The notes beneath the pieces were generated by a model that did no database searches, was not told the origin of the DNA, and saw only the letters and a list, made by a program, of their open reading frames with translations. A program made the position numbers and the translations under genes. A DNA stretch of 64,000 bases from Streptomyces spirodelae (GTDB lineage: Bacteria; Actinomycetota; Actinomycetes; Streptomycetales; Streptomycetaceae): the NCBI RefSeq assembly GCF_017676385.1, contig NZ_JAFFZN010000019.1, positions 1-64,000 on the forward strand, written 5' to 3'. How positions within the stretch are numbered: position 1 is the first letter of the stretch; each line of letters opens with the position of its first letter. This document shows, in pieces, positions 35,435-44,581 of this stretch.

Positions 35435-37541
35435 GGTCGGGCAGCCGCAGCGTGGCCAGGTCGTCGCGGGTGGGGGTGCCCGCGTAGCCGGACAGCCGCA
35501 GATCGCGGTAGGCGCAGCTCTTCTCGTAGAGGGTGCGCAGGAAGCGGCCGTTGCCCAGCTCGTCGATCCAGCCCTGGTCGACCACGTGTCCGCTGATGCT
35601 GCGCAGCTCCTCCAGCGCCTCCTCGTCCCACACATCGCCGTTGTCGGCCGCCAGCACCTCGCCGATGGCCGTCAGCTCCAGCGGCCGGTAGCTGGGGAAG
35701 TCGACCCGCGTGGTGAAGCGGGAGGACAGGCCCGGGTTGGCCGCCAGCAGCCTGTCCATCCCCTCCGGGTAGCCGGCCAGGATCACCACCAGCTGGTCCC
35801 GGTTGTCCTCGGCGCGCTTGAGCAGCACCTGCAGCGCCTCGTCGCCGTACGCGTCACCCTTGGTGTAGCCCGAGTTGGACAGCGCGTACGCTTCGTCGAC
35901 GAACAGCACCCCGCCGAGCGCCGAGTCGATCAGCTCGTTGGCCTTGACCGCGGTCTGCCCCAGGAACTCGCCTACCAGGTCGGCGCGCTGGGCCTCGACC
36001 AAATGGTCGCCGTCGAGCAGCCCCAGTGCGTAGAAGGCCCGTCCCAGGATGCGCGCCACCGTGGTCTTGCCCGTACCCGAGGGGCCGGAGAAGACGAAGT
36101 GCCGCTTGGGCGGCTGCACCGGCAGGCCCTGGCCGGCCCGCAGCCGTGCCATGTGCAACTGCGCCGACAGGGCCCGTACTTGGCGTTTGACCGGCTCCAG
36201 GCCGACCATCCGCTCCAGCTCCTCCAGCGCCTGGGCGAGCAGCACCGGATCGGAGGGGCCCGAGGGCAGCCTGCCGTCGCCGGACGGGGACCCGCGCCGC
36301 AACAGCACACTGCTGTCCACCCGGATCGGTTCGGCCGGGTCGCCGGAGTCCTCCAGCCGCAGTCCGTCGGCCTCCGGGTCCACCACCGGGTCGGCGGATT
36401 CGGCCGCGTCCCGCAGCTCCGCCGGAGGTCCGTCCTGGGCCGGGTCCGGTACGCCCGTCTCCTGCGCCCCACCGCCCGGGGGCCCGCCGGTGTCCTGGCG
36501 GCGCTCGGTGCCGCTGTCCCGGAGCCCGGCGCCGTCCCGGGGGGCCGCGCCGTCCCCTTGCCAGGCCCCGTCGTCCAGACGCCTGCCGCGGTCGGTGGGC
36601 AGGGCGCCGTCGGAGGGCTCGGCCGGGTCGGCGGGCTGTGCCGGGTCGCCGGGCGCCTCGGGGCCACGGTCGAAGAGCTCCTGGGCCGCGTTGCCGTTGG
36701 AGCCGTCCGGCCCGCCCAGGCCGCCGGAGAGCACAGCGGCCGCCAGATCCTCGGCCGAGCCGCCTATGCCGTCGTTCTCGGCGATGGTCGTCAGCCGGGC
36801 CGAGGTGTCCATGAACGTCGGGTCGATACGGTGCACGGCCCGGTACAGCGGCAGGGCCGCCGCGCTGCGGCCGGTGCCCTCGCGGGCGCGGGCCAGCCAG
36901 TAGCGCAGCTCCTTGCGCTGCGGCTGTTCGCTGCGGCAGCGCATCAGCGCGGCGGCCAGCAGCGGCTCGGCCTGTCCGTACATCTCCAGCCGCACCCGGG
37001 CCATGCCCGCGAACAGTCCGGCCTCGATGCCCAGCAGCGGGTCGTCCACCAGCGGCTCGGTGTGGGCGACCAGCCCCTCCCAGTCCTTGGCCAGGTAGGC
37101 GCGGCAGGCGTGCAGGAACCGTACCTGCGGATCGGTGTCGACCGGGGGGCAGCCGGCCAGGGCCCGGTCGAGTTCGGCCACATGGCGGCCGTCGAGCCAG
37201 TGCGAGGCGTGCGCGAGCAGCAGATCGCGCTCGTACTCGAGCACCGGCTGAACCCACCAGCCCAGCCAGTACCAGGAGTTGAGGGTGCGCCCGTGCCGGG
37301 CGCGCTGCTCACCGAAGCGGTCCCTGTGGTGGTACATCCGCAGCAGCGCGGTCGCGGTGTCGGCGCGCAGCGCGTGCAGCCCCAGCCAGGCGTCCGCCAT
37401 TCCCGGATCGAGCCGCACTGCGGTGCGGAACTCCTCCTCGGCCTGGGCGTATCCGCCGACGGTGTACGCGTCCACCCCGCGAAGCCAGGCGAGTTCGGCC
37501 GGGGCGTGCAGGCCCTGGGGGTCCTGCGTGCCGAAGTTCAT
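35355..37541 (-). CDS. EccA-like AAA+ ATPase with TPR region
   Basis: 728 aa. N-terminal TPR-like helices (about 15-280; EEFRTAVRLDPGMADAWLGLHAL), a 150-residue Gly/Asp/Pro linker, then the CbxX/CfxQ (SpoVK) AAA+ domain (about 420-690): Walker A GPSGTGKTTVARILG near residue 485, Walker B GGVLFVDEAYAL and sensor/arginine region PGLSSRFTTRVDFP. This matches EccA of type VII secretion, but no ESX genes are in the window. The ATG at 37541 follows GGGGGA. The long acidic linker is unusual. It converges on and overlaps the second CNNM gene by 80 nt. Confidence 0.85.
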   Translation of the reverse strand: MNFGTQDPQGLHAPAELAWLRGVDAYTVGGYAQAEEEFRTAVRLDPGMADAWLGLHALRADTATALLRMYHHRDRFGEQRARHGRTLNSWYWLGWWVQPVLEYERDLLLAHASHWLDGRHVAELDRALAGCPPVDTDPQVRFLHACRAYLAKDWEGLVAHTEPLVDDPLLGIEAGLFAGMARVRLEMYGQAEPLLAAALMRCRSEQPQRKELRYWLARAREGTGRSAAALPLYRAVHRIDPTFMDTSARLTTIAENDGIGGSAEDLAAAVLSGGLGGPDGSNGNAAQELFDRGPEAPGDPAQPADPAEPSDGALPTDRGRRLDDGAWQGDGAAPRDGAGLRDSGTERRQDTGGPPGGGAQETGVPDPAQDGPPAELRDAAESADPVVDPEADGLRLEDSGDPAEPIRVDSSVLLRRGSPSGDGRLPSGPSDPVLLAQALEELERMVGLEPVKRQVRALSAQLHMARLRAGQGLPVQPPKRHFVFSGPSGTGKTTVARILGRAFYALGLLDGDHLVEAQRADLVGEFLGQTAVKANELIDSALGGVLFVDEAYALSNSGYTKGDAYGDEALQVLLKRAEDNRDQLVVILAGYPEGMDRLLAANPGLSSRFTTRVDFPSYRPLELTAIGEVLAADNGDVWDEEALEELRSISGHVVDQGWIDELGNGRFLRTLYEKSCAYRDLRLSGYAGTPTRDDLATLRLPDLMQAYGEVLSGRGPDGPPPGPQPPLG

Positions 37542-37919
37542 CACGTCCCCCACGAAACGTCCCCCGATCTGCCGGGTATCACCCGGGGTTCCCACGCTGT
37601 TTCGCATCGTACCCGTGCTCAGGGCGCTGTCGAAGGGCGCCGCAGGCCGCATCACGGGGCGCGGAACGGGGCGGTCGAGCGGGGCGCGAGAGGGAGTTCC
37701 GGTGGGGAGGCTTCCCCAAGGGCGCTACGAAGAGTAAGAGAAACGGAAAGAAGTCATTCCGCTTGGCTGTTCCAGGGCAGAACGAAGCCCCCGGTCACGG
37801 GGGAACAACCGGGGGCTTCGCGTATGAAGACGGCCTGCGTAGGCCGCTTGTTGGAAACGTAATCGGTCCGGCGCCAATGGTCAAGCCGCCTGGTTGCACT
37901 CGGTGCCGTGGGATGGCTG
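37542..37919. other. Intergenic region with terminator hairpin
   Basis: About 380 bp between two minus-strand genes. It holds the hairpin at 37784-37819 and, toward 37660-37740, the upstream region of the EccA-like gene. A second short hairpin GGCCTgcgtAGGCC lies at about 37832-37846. No gene supported. Confidence 0.6.
37784..37819 (-). terminator. Hairpin terminator behind the P-loop kinase gene
   Basis: GAAGCCCCCGGT (37784-37795) pairs perfectly with ACCGGGGGCTTC (37808-37819) over 12 bp, with a 12-nt loop. It lies 100 nt downstream of the kinase gene on the minus strand and upstream of the EccA-like gene; the hairpin works in either direction. Confidence 0.8.
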
Positions 37920-38561
37920 TCAACTGCCACGAGTTATACGGAGGGTCATATTCAACGGGGCGTCCGGCGCCTCGCCCGTGCTCCCCCGTACCTCGTACCC
38001 CGTGCGCCCCTCGCCCGTCTCGCGCACCAGGAAGTCCGCGAACGGGCGCGAGGGATCGGCAGCGAAGTGCGCGCGCTCCGCCGGCACCCACCGCGCCCAG
38101 AAGCCCCGTTGACCGGGCCCATCCCGCCGTCGGCCGCGCCGCCACGCGTCCTCTGCCGCCATGTCGGCCCACAACAGGCAGGCCAGCAGCGGTCGCAGCG
38201 CTGCCCGGCCCGCTCCCACGCCCTCGACGAGAACGACCGGAGCGGGCGGCAGCACGGCCTCGGTCGTATACGCGCCCGCCACCCAGTCGTAGCTCACGTA
38301 GCGTGCCGGCTCGCCACGCCCCAATGGTTCGAGCACCTGCCGGGTGAGCCGCTCCATCCAGCCGAACAGCGCCTCGTGGCAGGCCAGATCGTCCAGGTGG
38401 AGCACCGGCGCCCCGCCCAGCAGCTGAGAGAGCCGCCGCGCCAGCGTCGTCTTGCCGGACCCCGCGTGCCCGTCCAGCCCCACCAGCCGCACCGGGCCGC
38501 AGGAAGCGGGCAGCGCGGCCAGCCGGTCGGCGAGCGCTTCGAGAGTGAGCGGAGCGGGCAT
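37920..38561 (-). CDS. Uridine-kinase-like P-loop kinase
   Basis: 213 aa. Walker A GLDGHAGSGKTTLARRLSQLLGG (about 27-49), then LHLDDLACHE (Asp of the kinase metal/base site) and a VVLVEGVGAG strand where uridine kinases have the acidic second motif. The C-terminal half (DMAAEDAWRRGRRRDGPGQRGFWARW) is basic. Probably phosphorylates a nucleoside or sugar; the exact substrate is uncertain. The ATG at 38561 is chosen for MPAPLTLEALADRL; the ribosome site GGGGGA is tight against it. Confidence 0.7.
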   Translation of the reverse strand: MPAPLTLEALADRLAALPASCGPVRLVGLDGHAGSGKTTLARRLSQLLGGAPVLHLDDLACHEALFGWMERLTRQVLEPLGRGEPARYVSYDWVAGAYTTEAVLPPAPVVLVEGVGAGRAALRPLLACLLWADMAAEDAWRRGRRRDGPGQRGFWARWVPAERAHFAADPSRPFADFLVRETGEGRTGYEVRGSTGEAPDAPLNMTLRITRGS

Positions 38562-38694
38562 TCCCCCAGCGTACGTCCGGCTCGGACAGGTGTGCGGTGC
38601 CGCCTCACCCCGGGGACCGGCCACGCTGTGTCACTGGCCGGGCCAATGACGACGGCATGCCGAGCGGCCGAAGCTCTGGCACGCACCGTGCTGA

Positions 38695-38775
38695 GCCGTA
38701 ATAGTTGGCTTCCGCGTACGGCCGGGTACGACCGCGGGGTACGACTGCCGGGTACGACCGCGTACGGAACCACCC
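38695..38775. repeat. Imperfect tandem repeats around gggtacgaccg
   Basis: Four to five units of a CCGGGTACGACCG/CGTACGGC-type word in the gap upstream of the secreted peptidase gene. They may be leftover duplications; no regulatory meaning is shown. Confidence 0.6.
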
Positions 38776-38847
38776 ACCGCCTGGACCACGCTCCGACGCA
38801 CCACCTGTGACGAACGCCGCACCGACCCACGACTGGGGGCACTCCGC

Positions 38848-40257
38848 ATGACCAGCAGATCCGCCAACCGCCGTACCGTTCTGGCCGCCGCCGTCGCCGC
38901 GGCGGCCTCAGCAGTCGCAGCCCCCGCCGCCCTGGCGGCCGACACCCGCTCGGGTGGAACCACGGGCACCTACGGCACGGGCCGCCCGGCCTGGCGACAC
39001 CGGCCCGGGAAGGCAGGAAACGTGGAGTTCCACGACTGGGCCACGCAGCGCGAGTGGGCCTCGGGCCGCGGCAAGGGAACTCGGGTGCTCTCCATCGGGC
39101 GGCCCGGCATCGTCCTGACGTCCCCCGTCGGCACCACCTCCTACAAGGACCCGCACACCGGCAAGCAGGCCGACTGGGAGTACGCCACCTGGACCTCGCC
39201 CGTACACGAGTGCGCCGTACCCGCCGGGGAGGCCATCGCCTCCTGGAACGCTCACACCCCCGAGGGCACCTGGATCCGGATCGAGCTGCGGGGCACCTAC
39301 TCCGACGGCACGTCCACCCCCTGGTACACCATGGGCATCTGGACCTCGGGGGACGGAGCCGACGTACCGCGCCGCACCTCCGTCGACGGGCAGAAGGACG
39401 GCAAGAGCAGCGTCTGGACCGACACCTTCTCCATCGACGACTCCGCGAGCGGGCTGCGGCTGAGGTCCTACCGGCTGCGGCTGACCCTCTGCCGCACCCC
39501 CGGCAGCGAGGCCACCCCCACGGTGTGGCGGGCCGGTGTGATGTGCTCCGACGTACCCGACCGCTTCGAGGTCCCCGCCTCCGAACCCGGCCTGGGCAGG
39601 GCGGTCGAGCTGAAGGTGCCGCGCTATTCGCAGGAGATCCACAAGGGCCAGTACCCCGAGTACGACAACGGCGGCGAGGCATGGTGCAGCCCCACGTCCT
39701 CGCAGATGATCATCGAGTACTGGGGCCGCAGACCCACCGCCGAGGACCTCGCCTGGGTCAACCCCGACTACGCCGACCCCCAGGTCTGCCACGCGGCCCG
39801 CTACACCTACGACTACCAGTACGAAGGCTGCGGCAACTGGCCCTTCAACAGCGCCTACGCCAGCACCTACCGGGACATGAACGCGGTCGTCACCCGTCTG
39901 AACTCCCTCAACGACGCCGAGGAGTTCGTCGCCGCGGGTATCCCGCTGATCACTTCGCAGTCCTTCATCGAGTCCGAACTCGACGGCGCCGGCTACGGCA
40001 CCTCCGGCCACCTGATGACCGTCATCGGCTTCACCAAGTCCGGCGACGTCATCGCCAACGACCCCAACTCCCCGGACAACCCCTCGGTCCGCCACGTCTA
40101 CAAGCGCCGGCAGTTCGAGAACATCTGGCTCAGAACCAAGCGCAAGAACGCCGACGGCAAGGTCCTCAGCGGCACCGGCGGCGTCTGCTACATCTACTGG
40201 CCCGTCAACCCGACACGCGCCCAGCGCCGGGTCCTGCACAAGCACGGGGTCTGCTGA
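38848..40257 (+). CDS. Secreted C39-type peptidase-like protein
   Basis: 469 aa. Tat-like signal peptide: RSANRRTVLAAAVAAAASAVAA..., with the twin Arg, hydrophobic core and ALA cleavage motif at about residue 30. After a beta-rich domain (about 50-240) the C-terminal peptidase_C39_2-type domain has a catalytic Cys in GGEAWCSPTSSQMI, His in TSGHLMTVIGF and Asp in NDPNSPDNPS. It probably cleaves peptides or amide bonds of the cell surface; substrate unknown. A terminator follows. Confidence 0.85.
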   Translation: MTSRSANRRTVLAAAVAAAASAVAAPAALAADTRSGGTTGTYGTGRPAWRHRPGKAGNVEFHDWATQREWASGRGKGTRVLSIGRPGIVLTSPVGTTSYKDPHTGKQADWEYATWTSPVHECAVPAGEAIASWNAHTPEGTWIRIELRGTYSDGTSTPWYTMGIWTSGDGADVPRRTSVDGQKDGKSSVWTDTFSIDDSASGLRLRSYRLRLTLCRTPGSEATPTVWRAGVMCSDVPDRFEVPASEPGLGRAVELKVPRYSQEIHKGQYPEYDNGGEAWCSPTSSQMIIEYWGRRPTAEDLAWVNPDYADPQVCHAARYTYDYQYEGCGNWPFNSAYASTYRDMNAVVTRLNSLNDAEEFVAAGIPLITSQSFIESELDGAGYGTSGHLMTVIGFTKSGDVIANDPNSPDNPSVRHVYKRRQFENIWLRTKRKNADGKVLSGTGGVCYIYWPVNPTRAQRRVLHKHGVC

Positions 40258-40286
40258 GCACGCCACGGGCGCAGCCTGCCCAGGCC

Positions 40287-40312
40287 GCGGCCGTCATACG
40301 TCAGACGGCCGC
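40287..40312 (+). terminator. Hairpin after the secreted peptidase gene
   Basis: GCGGCCGTC-atacgtca-GACGGCCGC: 9-bp perfect stem, 30 nt after the stop codon. Confidence 0.8.
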
Positions 40313-40476
40313 ACCGGCCGGCCATGGCGCCCCGGTGCCGCGTCGGGCGCCGTACGATCCGGCCGTACGTCCGGGTGGCTCCGCCGTCGGTGGAGCATCC
40401 CCCGCTGTTGGCACAAGCCGTGGCAGTGTGCTGGAAGACCAGCAGGCCCAGGGTCGGCGTCGGACCGAGGAATGCC

Positions 40477-42819
40477 ATGGATCACCTCCGCCGCTTCAGC
40501 TCCGTCGAGTCCGTCCGTCGTGTGTTCTCAGCGGTCCCGCGCTCGCGCCTCGAGCAGGCACTCCTGTGGGTGACAGCCGCAGCCCTGGCAGCCGGCGGGG
40601 CCGCCTGGCTCGTCGGCGCCCGCGGTATCGCCGACCTGTGCTGGGGCCTGGGGACCGTTGCGGCCATCGGGCCTGCGGTGGCATGGGTGGTGAGCGCGCT
40701 GCGGCAGCACCGCGCCGGAGTGGACCTGATCGCCGTACTCGCTCTCGGCGGCACGCTGGCCGTGGGCGAGTACCTGGCCGGGGCCTTGATCGCGCTGATG
40801 CTCGCCACCGGGCGCACGCTTGAGGCGGCGGCACAGCGGCGGGCCTCCCACGATCTGCGGGCGCTCCTGGAACACGCGCCGCGCTCCGCCCGCCGCCGTA
40901 CCGGCAGTGACGTGCAGACGGTGCCGCTGGCCGAGGTCGCTGTCGCTGACGTGCTCGTCGTCGGCCCGGGCGAAGTGGTTCCCGTCGACGGCCGCGTGGT
41001 CGGCTCAACTGCCGTACTCGACGAGTCGGTACTCACCGGGGAGCCTCTGACCCGGGAGCGCCCGGCGGGCGGGACGGTGCGCAGCGGCGCGGTCAATGCC
41101 GGTGGCGCCTTCGAACTGCGGGCCACCGCCACCGCGCAGGACAGCACCTACGCGGGGATCGTGCGGCTGGCCCGCGAGGCCGGCGCGGAGTCCGCTCCGG
41201 TCGTCCGGCTGGCCGATCGCTACGCGGCCTGGTTCCTGCCGCTGTCCCTCGCAGTGGCGGGGATGGCCTGGCTGATCAGCGGTTCCGCTGTACGGGCAGT
41301 GGCGGTCCTGGTCGTCGCCACCCCGTGTCCGCTGCTCCTCGCGGCACCGGTTGCTGTCGTCTCCGGCCTGTCGCGGGCTTCCCGCCTGGGTGTGGTGATC
41401 CGCGACGGCGGCGCGCTGGAGAACCTCGGCCGGGCCAGGACCCTGCTGCTCGACAAGACCGGCACCCTGACCAGCGGACGCCCACGCGCCCTGGATGTCG
41501 TCGCCGCACCCGGCTGGAAGCCCGCAGACGTTCTGCGGCTGGCCGCCTCGCTCGACCAGTATTCCCCGCACGTCCTCGCGCAGGCCATCGTCGAAGCGGC
41601 CGGCGATCGCGGACTGGAACTCTCGCTTCCCGCGGACGTGACCGAGGAACCCGGACGCGGCGCCACCGCAACGCTCGACGGGCACCGCATGTCCGTGGGC
41701 CGCCTGGAGACCGGCTCCGAGAGGCCCGAGTGGGCACGAGCCGCCGAGAACCGGGCGCTCCTGGACGGGGCGGCCGTCGCCTGGCTCACTGTCGACGGCG
41801 GTCCCGTCGGCGCCGTCCTCCTTCGTGACCCGCTGCGTCGCGATGCGCCACGGACGCTCCGGCGACTCCGTACGACGGGCATCGGACGGCTGACGCTGCT
41901 CACCGGCGACCGGCCGGAACCGGCCCGCGAGATCGCGGCGGTCCTCGGCCTCGACGACGTGCAGGCGGAACTCACCCCGGTCGACAAGGTCGCCGCCGTA
42001 CGTGCCGAGCGCGAGCGCGCGGTCACAGTGATGGTGGGCGACGGAGTGAACGACGCCCCGGCGCTCGCAGCGGCGGACGTCGGCGTGGCCATGGGCGCCC
42101 GCGGCTCCACCGCCTCCTCCGAGGCCGCTGACGTCGTCCTGACCACCGACCGTGTGGACCGCCTCGCCGACGCTGTCGCCATCGCCGTGCGAGCACGTCG
42201 CATCGCCGTGCAGAGCGCGCTCGGCGGCATGCTGATGTCCCTTGCCGCCATGGCGGCGGCTGCCGTGGGTCTGCTTCCGCCCGCCGTCGGTGCGCTGCTT
42301 CAGGAGGGTATCGACGTCGCGGTCATCCTCAACGCGCTGCGTGCGCTGCGCCTCGACCGGGCCGCGCGCGGCCCCGCGCTCCAGCCCGCGGCGGAAGCGC
42401 TCGTCCACCGTCTCGCGGCCGAGCACGAGGACCTCCAGGACGTCCTCGAAGCCGTACGGGACGCCGCCGACCAGCTGTCGGACAGCTCCGGCCCGAAGGC
42501 CCTCACGGCCGTAGGCGAAGTGCACCGGCTGCTCACCGAACGGCTCCTGCCGCATGAGGACGCCGAGGAGCACCAGCTCTACCCCGCCCTCGCACCCGCT
42601 CTCGGCGGCCCTGAAGCGACCGCCACCATGAGTCGCGCCCACACCGAGATCGAGCGCCTCACCCGGCGCATCGCCACCCATCTGGAACTGGCCGCCGCTG
42701 AGGGCGGCCTGACGCTGGAACAACTCGATGACCTGCGCGCCTGTCTGTACGGGCTGCACAGCGTGCTGCGCCTGCACTTCGCACAGGAGGAAGAGACCTA
42801 CTTCTCCCTCGCTCCGTGA
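40477..42819 (+). CDS. P1B-5-type (Nia-like) metal ATPase with hemerythrin-like domain
   Basis: 780 aa. P-type ATPase core: actuator TGEP (187-190), TM4 metal site ATPCPLL (281-287), phosphorylation DKTGTLT at D326, hinge GDGVNDAP. The TPCP motif rather than CPC/SPC, together with a C-terminal hemerythrin-like domain, defines the P1B-5 group, whose members move Ni2+ and Fe2+. In that tail (about 640-780) the HHE ligand pattern is visible: VHRLLTERLLPHEDAEEH, SRAHTEIERLT, and GLHSVLRLHFAQEEETYF. The tail probably binds a diiron centre and senses O2 or redox. ATG 40477 follows GAGG. First gene of the stress island; a [NiFe] hydrogenase lies 15-20 kb downstream. Confidence 0.88.
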   Translation: MDHLRRFSSVESVRRVFSAVPRSRLEQALLWVTAAALAAGGAAWLVGARGIADLCWGLGTVAAIGPAVAWVVSALRQHRAGVDLIAVLALGGTLAVGEYLAGALIALMLATGRTLEAAAQRRASHDLRALLEHAPRSARRRTGSDVQTVPLAEVAVADVLVVGPGEVVPVDGRVVGSTAVLDESVLTGEPLTRERPAGGTVRSGAVNAGGAFELRATATAQDSTYAGIVRLAREAGAESAPVVRLADRYAAWFLPLSLAVAGMAWLISGSAVRAVAVLVVATPCPLLLAAPVAVVSGLSRASRLGVVIRDGGALENLGRARTLLLDKTGTLTSGRPRALDVVAAPGWKPADVLRLAASLDQYSPHVLAQAIVEAAGDRGLELSLPADVTEEPGRGATATLDGHRMSVGRLETGSERPEWARAAENRALLDGAAVAWLTVDGGPVGAVLLRDPLRRDAPRTLRRLRTTGIGRLTLLTGDRPEPAREIAAVLGLDDVQAELTPVDKVAAVRAERERAVTVMVGDGVNDAPALAAADVGVAMGARGSTASSEAADVVLTTDRVDRLADAVAIAVRARRIAVQSALGGMLMSLAAMAAAAVGLLPPAVGALLQEGIDVAVILNALRALRLDRAARGPALQPAAEALVHRLAAEHEDLQDVLEAVRDAADQLSDSSGPKALTAVGEVHRLLTERLLPHEDAEEHQLYPALAPALGGPEATATMSRAHTEIERLTRRIATHLELAAAEGGLTLEQLDDLRACLYGLHSVLRLHFAQEEETYFSLAP

Positions 42820-42926
42820 GGAACCCGCGTGTCCGGGGCGGTCGGCGATGTGGCGCACAGGTGTCGGCGTCCACCGGGACCAGGCAGGACCGCTGCCAGG
42901 CCGGCCCGGCGATGCCCACCGCAGGA

Positions 42927-42942
42927 ATACCCCCTCCCGTAT
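42927..42942. promoter_or_regulatory. CstR/CsoR-type operator, site A
   Basis: ATACCCCCTCCCGTAT, a 16-bp site with ATAC/GTAT ends and C-rich centre, upstream of a TATGGT -10-like box (42949-42954) of the persulfide dioxygenase gene. Less symmetric than the other two sites. Confidence 0.5.
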
Positions 42943-42962
42943 CCCTGTTATGGTGGGGCGTA

Positions 42963-42978
42963 ATACCCCCCGGGGTAC
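42963..42978. promoter_or_regulatory. CstR-type operator, site B
   Basis: ATACCCCCCGGGGTAC, palindromic with TACCCC/GGGGTA arms. It overlaps the expected start of transcription of the persulfide dioxygenase gene. It matches the site in front of the CstR gene at 45670. Confidence 0.75.
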
Positions 42979-43001
42979 ACGACCGAGAGGAGGCACAGCC
43001 T

Positions 43002-44390
43002 GTGTTCTTCATCGACACCCTGGAAGTTCAGGGCCTGGGCAACCGCAGCTATCTGGCCGGGGGCTCGACGGCTGCCGTGGTGGTGGACCCGCCTCGCGAC
43101 ATCGACCGGGTCATGGCCGCGGCGGCGCGGCGCGGTGTGCGCATCGCCCTCGTCGCCGAGACCCACCTGCACAACGACTACGTCACCGGCGGCCTGGAGC
43201 TGGCCCGCGTGAGCGGCGCCCGATACCTGGTGCCGAGGGGCGCCTCGGTTTCGTTCGAGCACACGTCCGTCGACGATGGTGACACCGCCGCTCTGGACGA
43301 GGGGCTGGCGCTGCGTGCGGTGGCCACCCCCGGTCACACTCCGCACCACACCTCGTACGTGCTGGAACAGGACGGACAGGCGGTGGCGGCCTTCACCGGC
43401 GGGTCACTGCTGATCGGCACGGTCGGGCGGCCGGACCTGGTCGAGCCCAGGCTCACCGAGCAGCTGGCCCGCGCCCAGCACGCCTCAGCTCACCGACTGG
43501 CCGACCAGCTGGACGACGAGGTGCGGTTGCTGCCCACCCATGGCTTCGGCAGCTTCTGCTCCAGCTCCCAGGCCGAGGGGGACACAACCACCGTCGGCGC
43601 GGAACGCAGGGCGAACGAGGCGCTGGTCAAGGACGTGGACACGTTTGTCACCGAGATGCTCGCCGGACTGGACGACGTGCCCGCTTACTACACCCACATG
43701 GGGCCGGTCAACGCCGCCGGGCCGGCGCCGGTCGACCTCACACCACCCCGGCAGGCGGACGCCGAGCAGATCTCCGAGCGGCTCGCGGCCGGGGAGTGGG
43801 TGGTTGACCTGCGCAACCGTGTCGCCTTCGCCGAGGGGCATGTGGCCGGGTCGTTCAACTTCGAGGGCGAGGGCAAGCTGGCCACCTACCTCGCGTGGCT
43901 GATCCCGTGGGGCAAGCCCGTCACGCTGCTGGCCGAAACTCCCGAGCAGATCGCCGACGCGCAGCGGGAGCTGACCCGGGTGGGTATCGACCGGCCGGCC
44001 GCTGCCGCCACCGGCGGACCGCACGCCTGGGTCCGGGACCCCGGCCGGCTCGCCTCCTTCCCCCGGGCCCGCTTCGCGGACCTGGCCGACGCGCGTAAGA
44101 GCGGCAAGGAACTGGGCAAGGACCTGGTCGTGCTGGACGTGAGGCGCGACTCGGAGCGCGCGAACGGTTACGTCGACGGCTCGGTCCACATCCCCATCCA
44201 CCAGCTGCCCGACCGTACCGGCGAGGTGCCGCCCGGCCAGGTGTGGGTGCACTGCGCCAGCGGGATGCGCGCGGCGATTGCCGCCTCCCTCCTGGACGCG
44301 GTCGGCCGCGAGGTGATCGCCGTCGATGACGGCTTCGATGCCGCCTCCGACGCCGGGCTCACCCTCACCCGCCCCCAGAGCGCCGTCTGA
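43002..44390 (+). CDS. Persulfide dioxygenase-rhodanese fusion (CstB-like)
   Basis: 462 aa. MBL domain (about 1-240): THLHND with H55, H57, D59 and the later PGHTPHH and HGFGSFC ligands, as in persulfide dioxygenases. First rhodanese (about 260-350) has LLAETP in place of the Cys loop, so it is catalytically dead. Second rhodanese (about 375-462) keeps Cys418 in VHCASGMRAA. This is the architecture of Staphylococcus CstB, which turns persulfides into thiosulfate. GTG start with GAGGAGG 8 nt upstream. CstR-type sites flank its promoter. Confidence 0.9.
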   Translation: MFFIDTLEVQGLGNRSYLAGGSTAAVVVDPPRDIDRVMAAAARRGVRIALVAETHLHNDYVTGGLELARVSGARYLVPRGASVSFEHTSVDDGDTAALDEGLALRAVATPGHTPHHTSYVLEQDGQAVAAFTGGSLLIGTVGRPDLVEPRLTEQLARAQHASAHRLADQLDDEVRLLPTHGFGSFCSSSQAEGDTTTVGAERRANEALVKDVDTFVTEMLAGLDDVPAYYTHMGPVNAAGPAPVDLTPPRQADAEQISERLAAGEWVVDLRNRVAFAEGHVAGSFNFEGEGKLATYLAWLIPWGKPVTLLAETPEQIADAQRELTRVGIDRPAAAATGGPHAWVRDPGRLASFPRARFADLADARKSGKELGKDLVVLDVRRDSERANGYVDGSVHIPIHQLPDRTGEVPPGQVWVHCASGMRAAIAASLLDAVGREVIAVDDGFDAASDAGLTLTRPQSAV

Positions 44391-44428
44391 AACACCCACT
44401 CACAGCACCCGTCCGGAGTGAGCGCACC

Positions 44429-44581
44429 TTGTTCTCCCTGAACCTGTCTTCTTCCCTCAGTCGTCTCCGTCCCGGCCCCGGCCGTCTCACCCCCGCACCG
44501 GCCCGCCACCGCACGCGTGCCGAGCAGGTGGTGGAGCGCGGCCTTCCGGTCACCGGGGAGAGCAGCGGTTCCATAACGTGA
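44429..44581 (+). CDS. Possible 50-aa ORF before the TauE gene
   Basis: TTG start, 50 aa, ending in a TGA that overlaps the GTG of the next gene (GTGA). The Ser/Leu/Arg/Pro-rich product ends in RAEQVVERGLPVTGESSGSIT-like residues. The coupling overlap is the only support; the start codon is weak and I do not recognise the protein. It may be chance. Confidence 0.3.
   Translation: MFSLNLSSSLSRLRPGPGRLTPAPARHRTRAEQVVERGLPVTGESSGSIT

Noticed and set aside
37784-37846. tRNA or small RNA gene at the hairpin-rich gap
   Set aside because: The two hairpins do not form a cloverleaf and no T arm consensus is present; a terminator is the simpler reading.
35586-37862. Antisense 758-aa ORF over the EccA-like gene
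   Set aside because: Antisense of the AAA+ protein with intact Walker motifs on the other strand.
38294-39682. Antisense 462-aa ORF over the kinase and secreted peptidase genes
   Set aside because: Arg/Pro/Ser-rich antisense frame with no domain.
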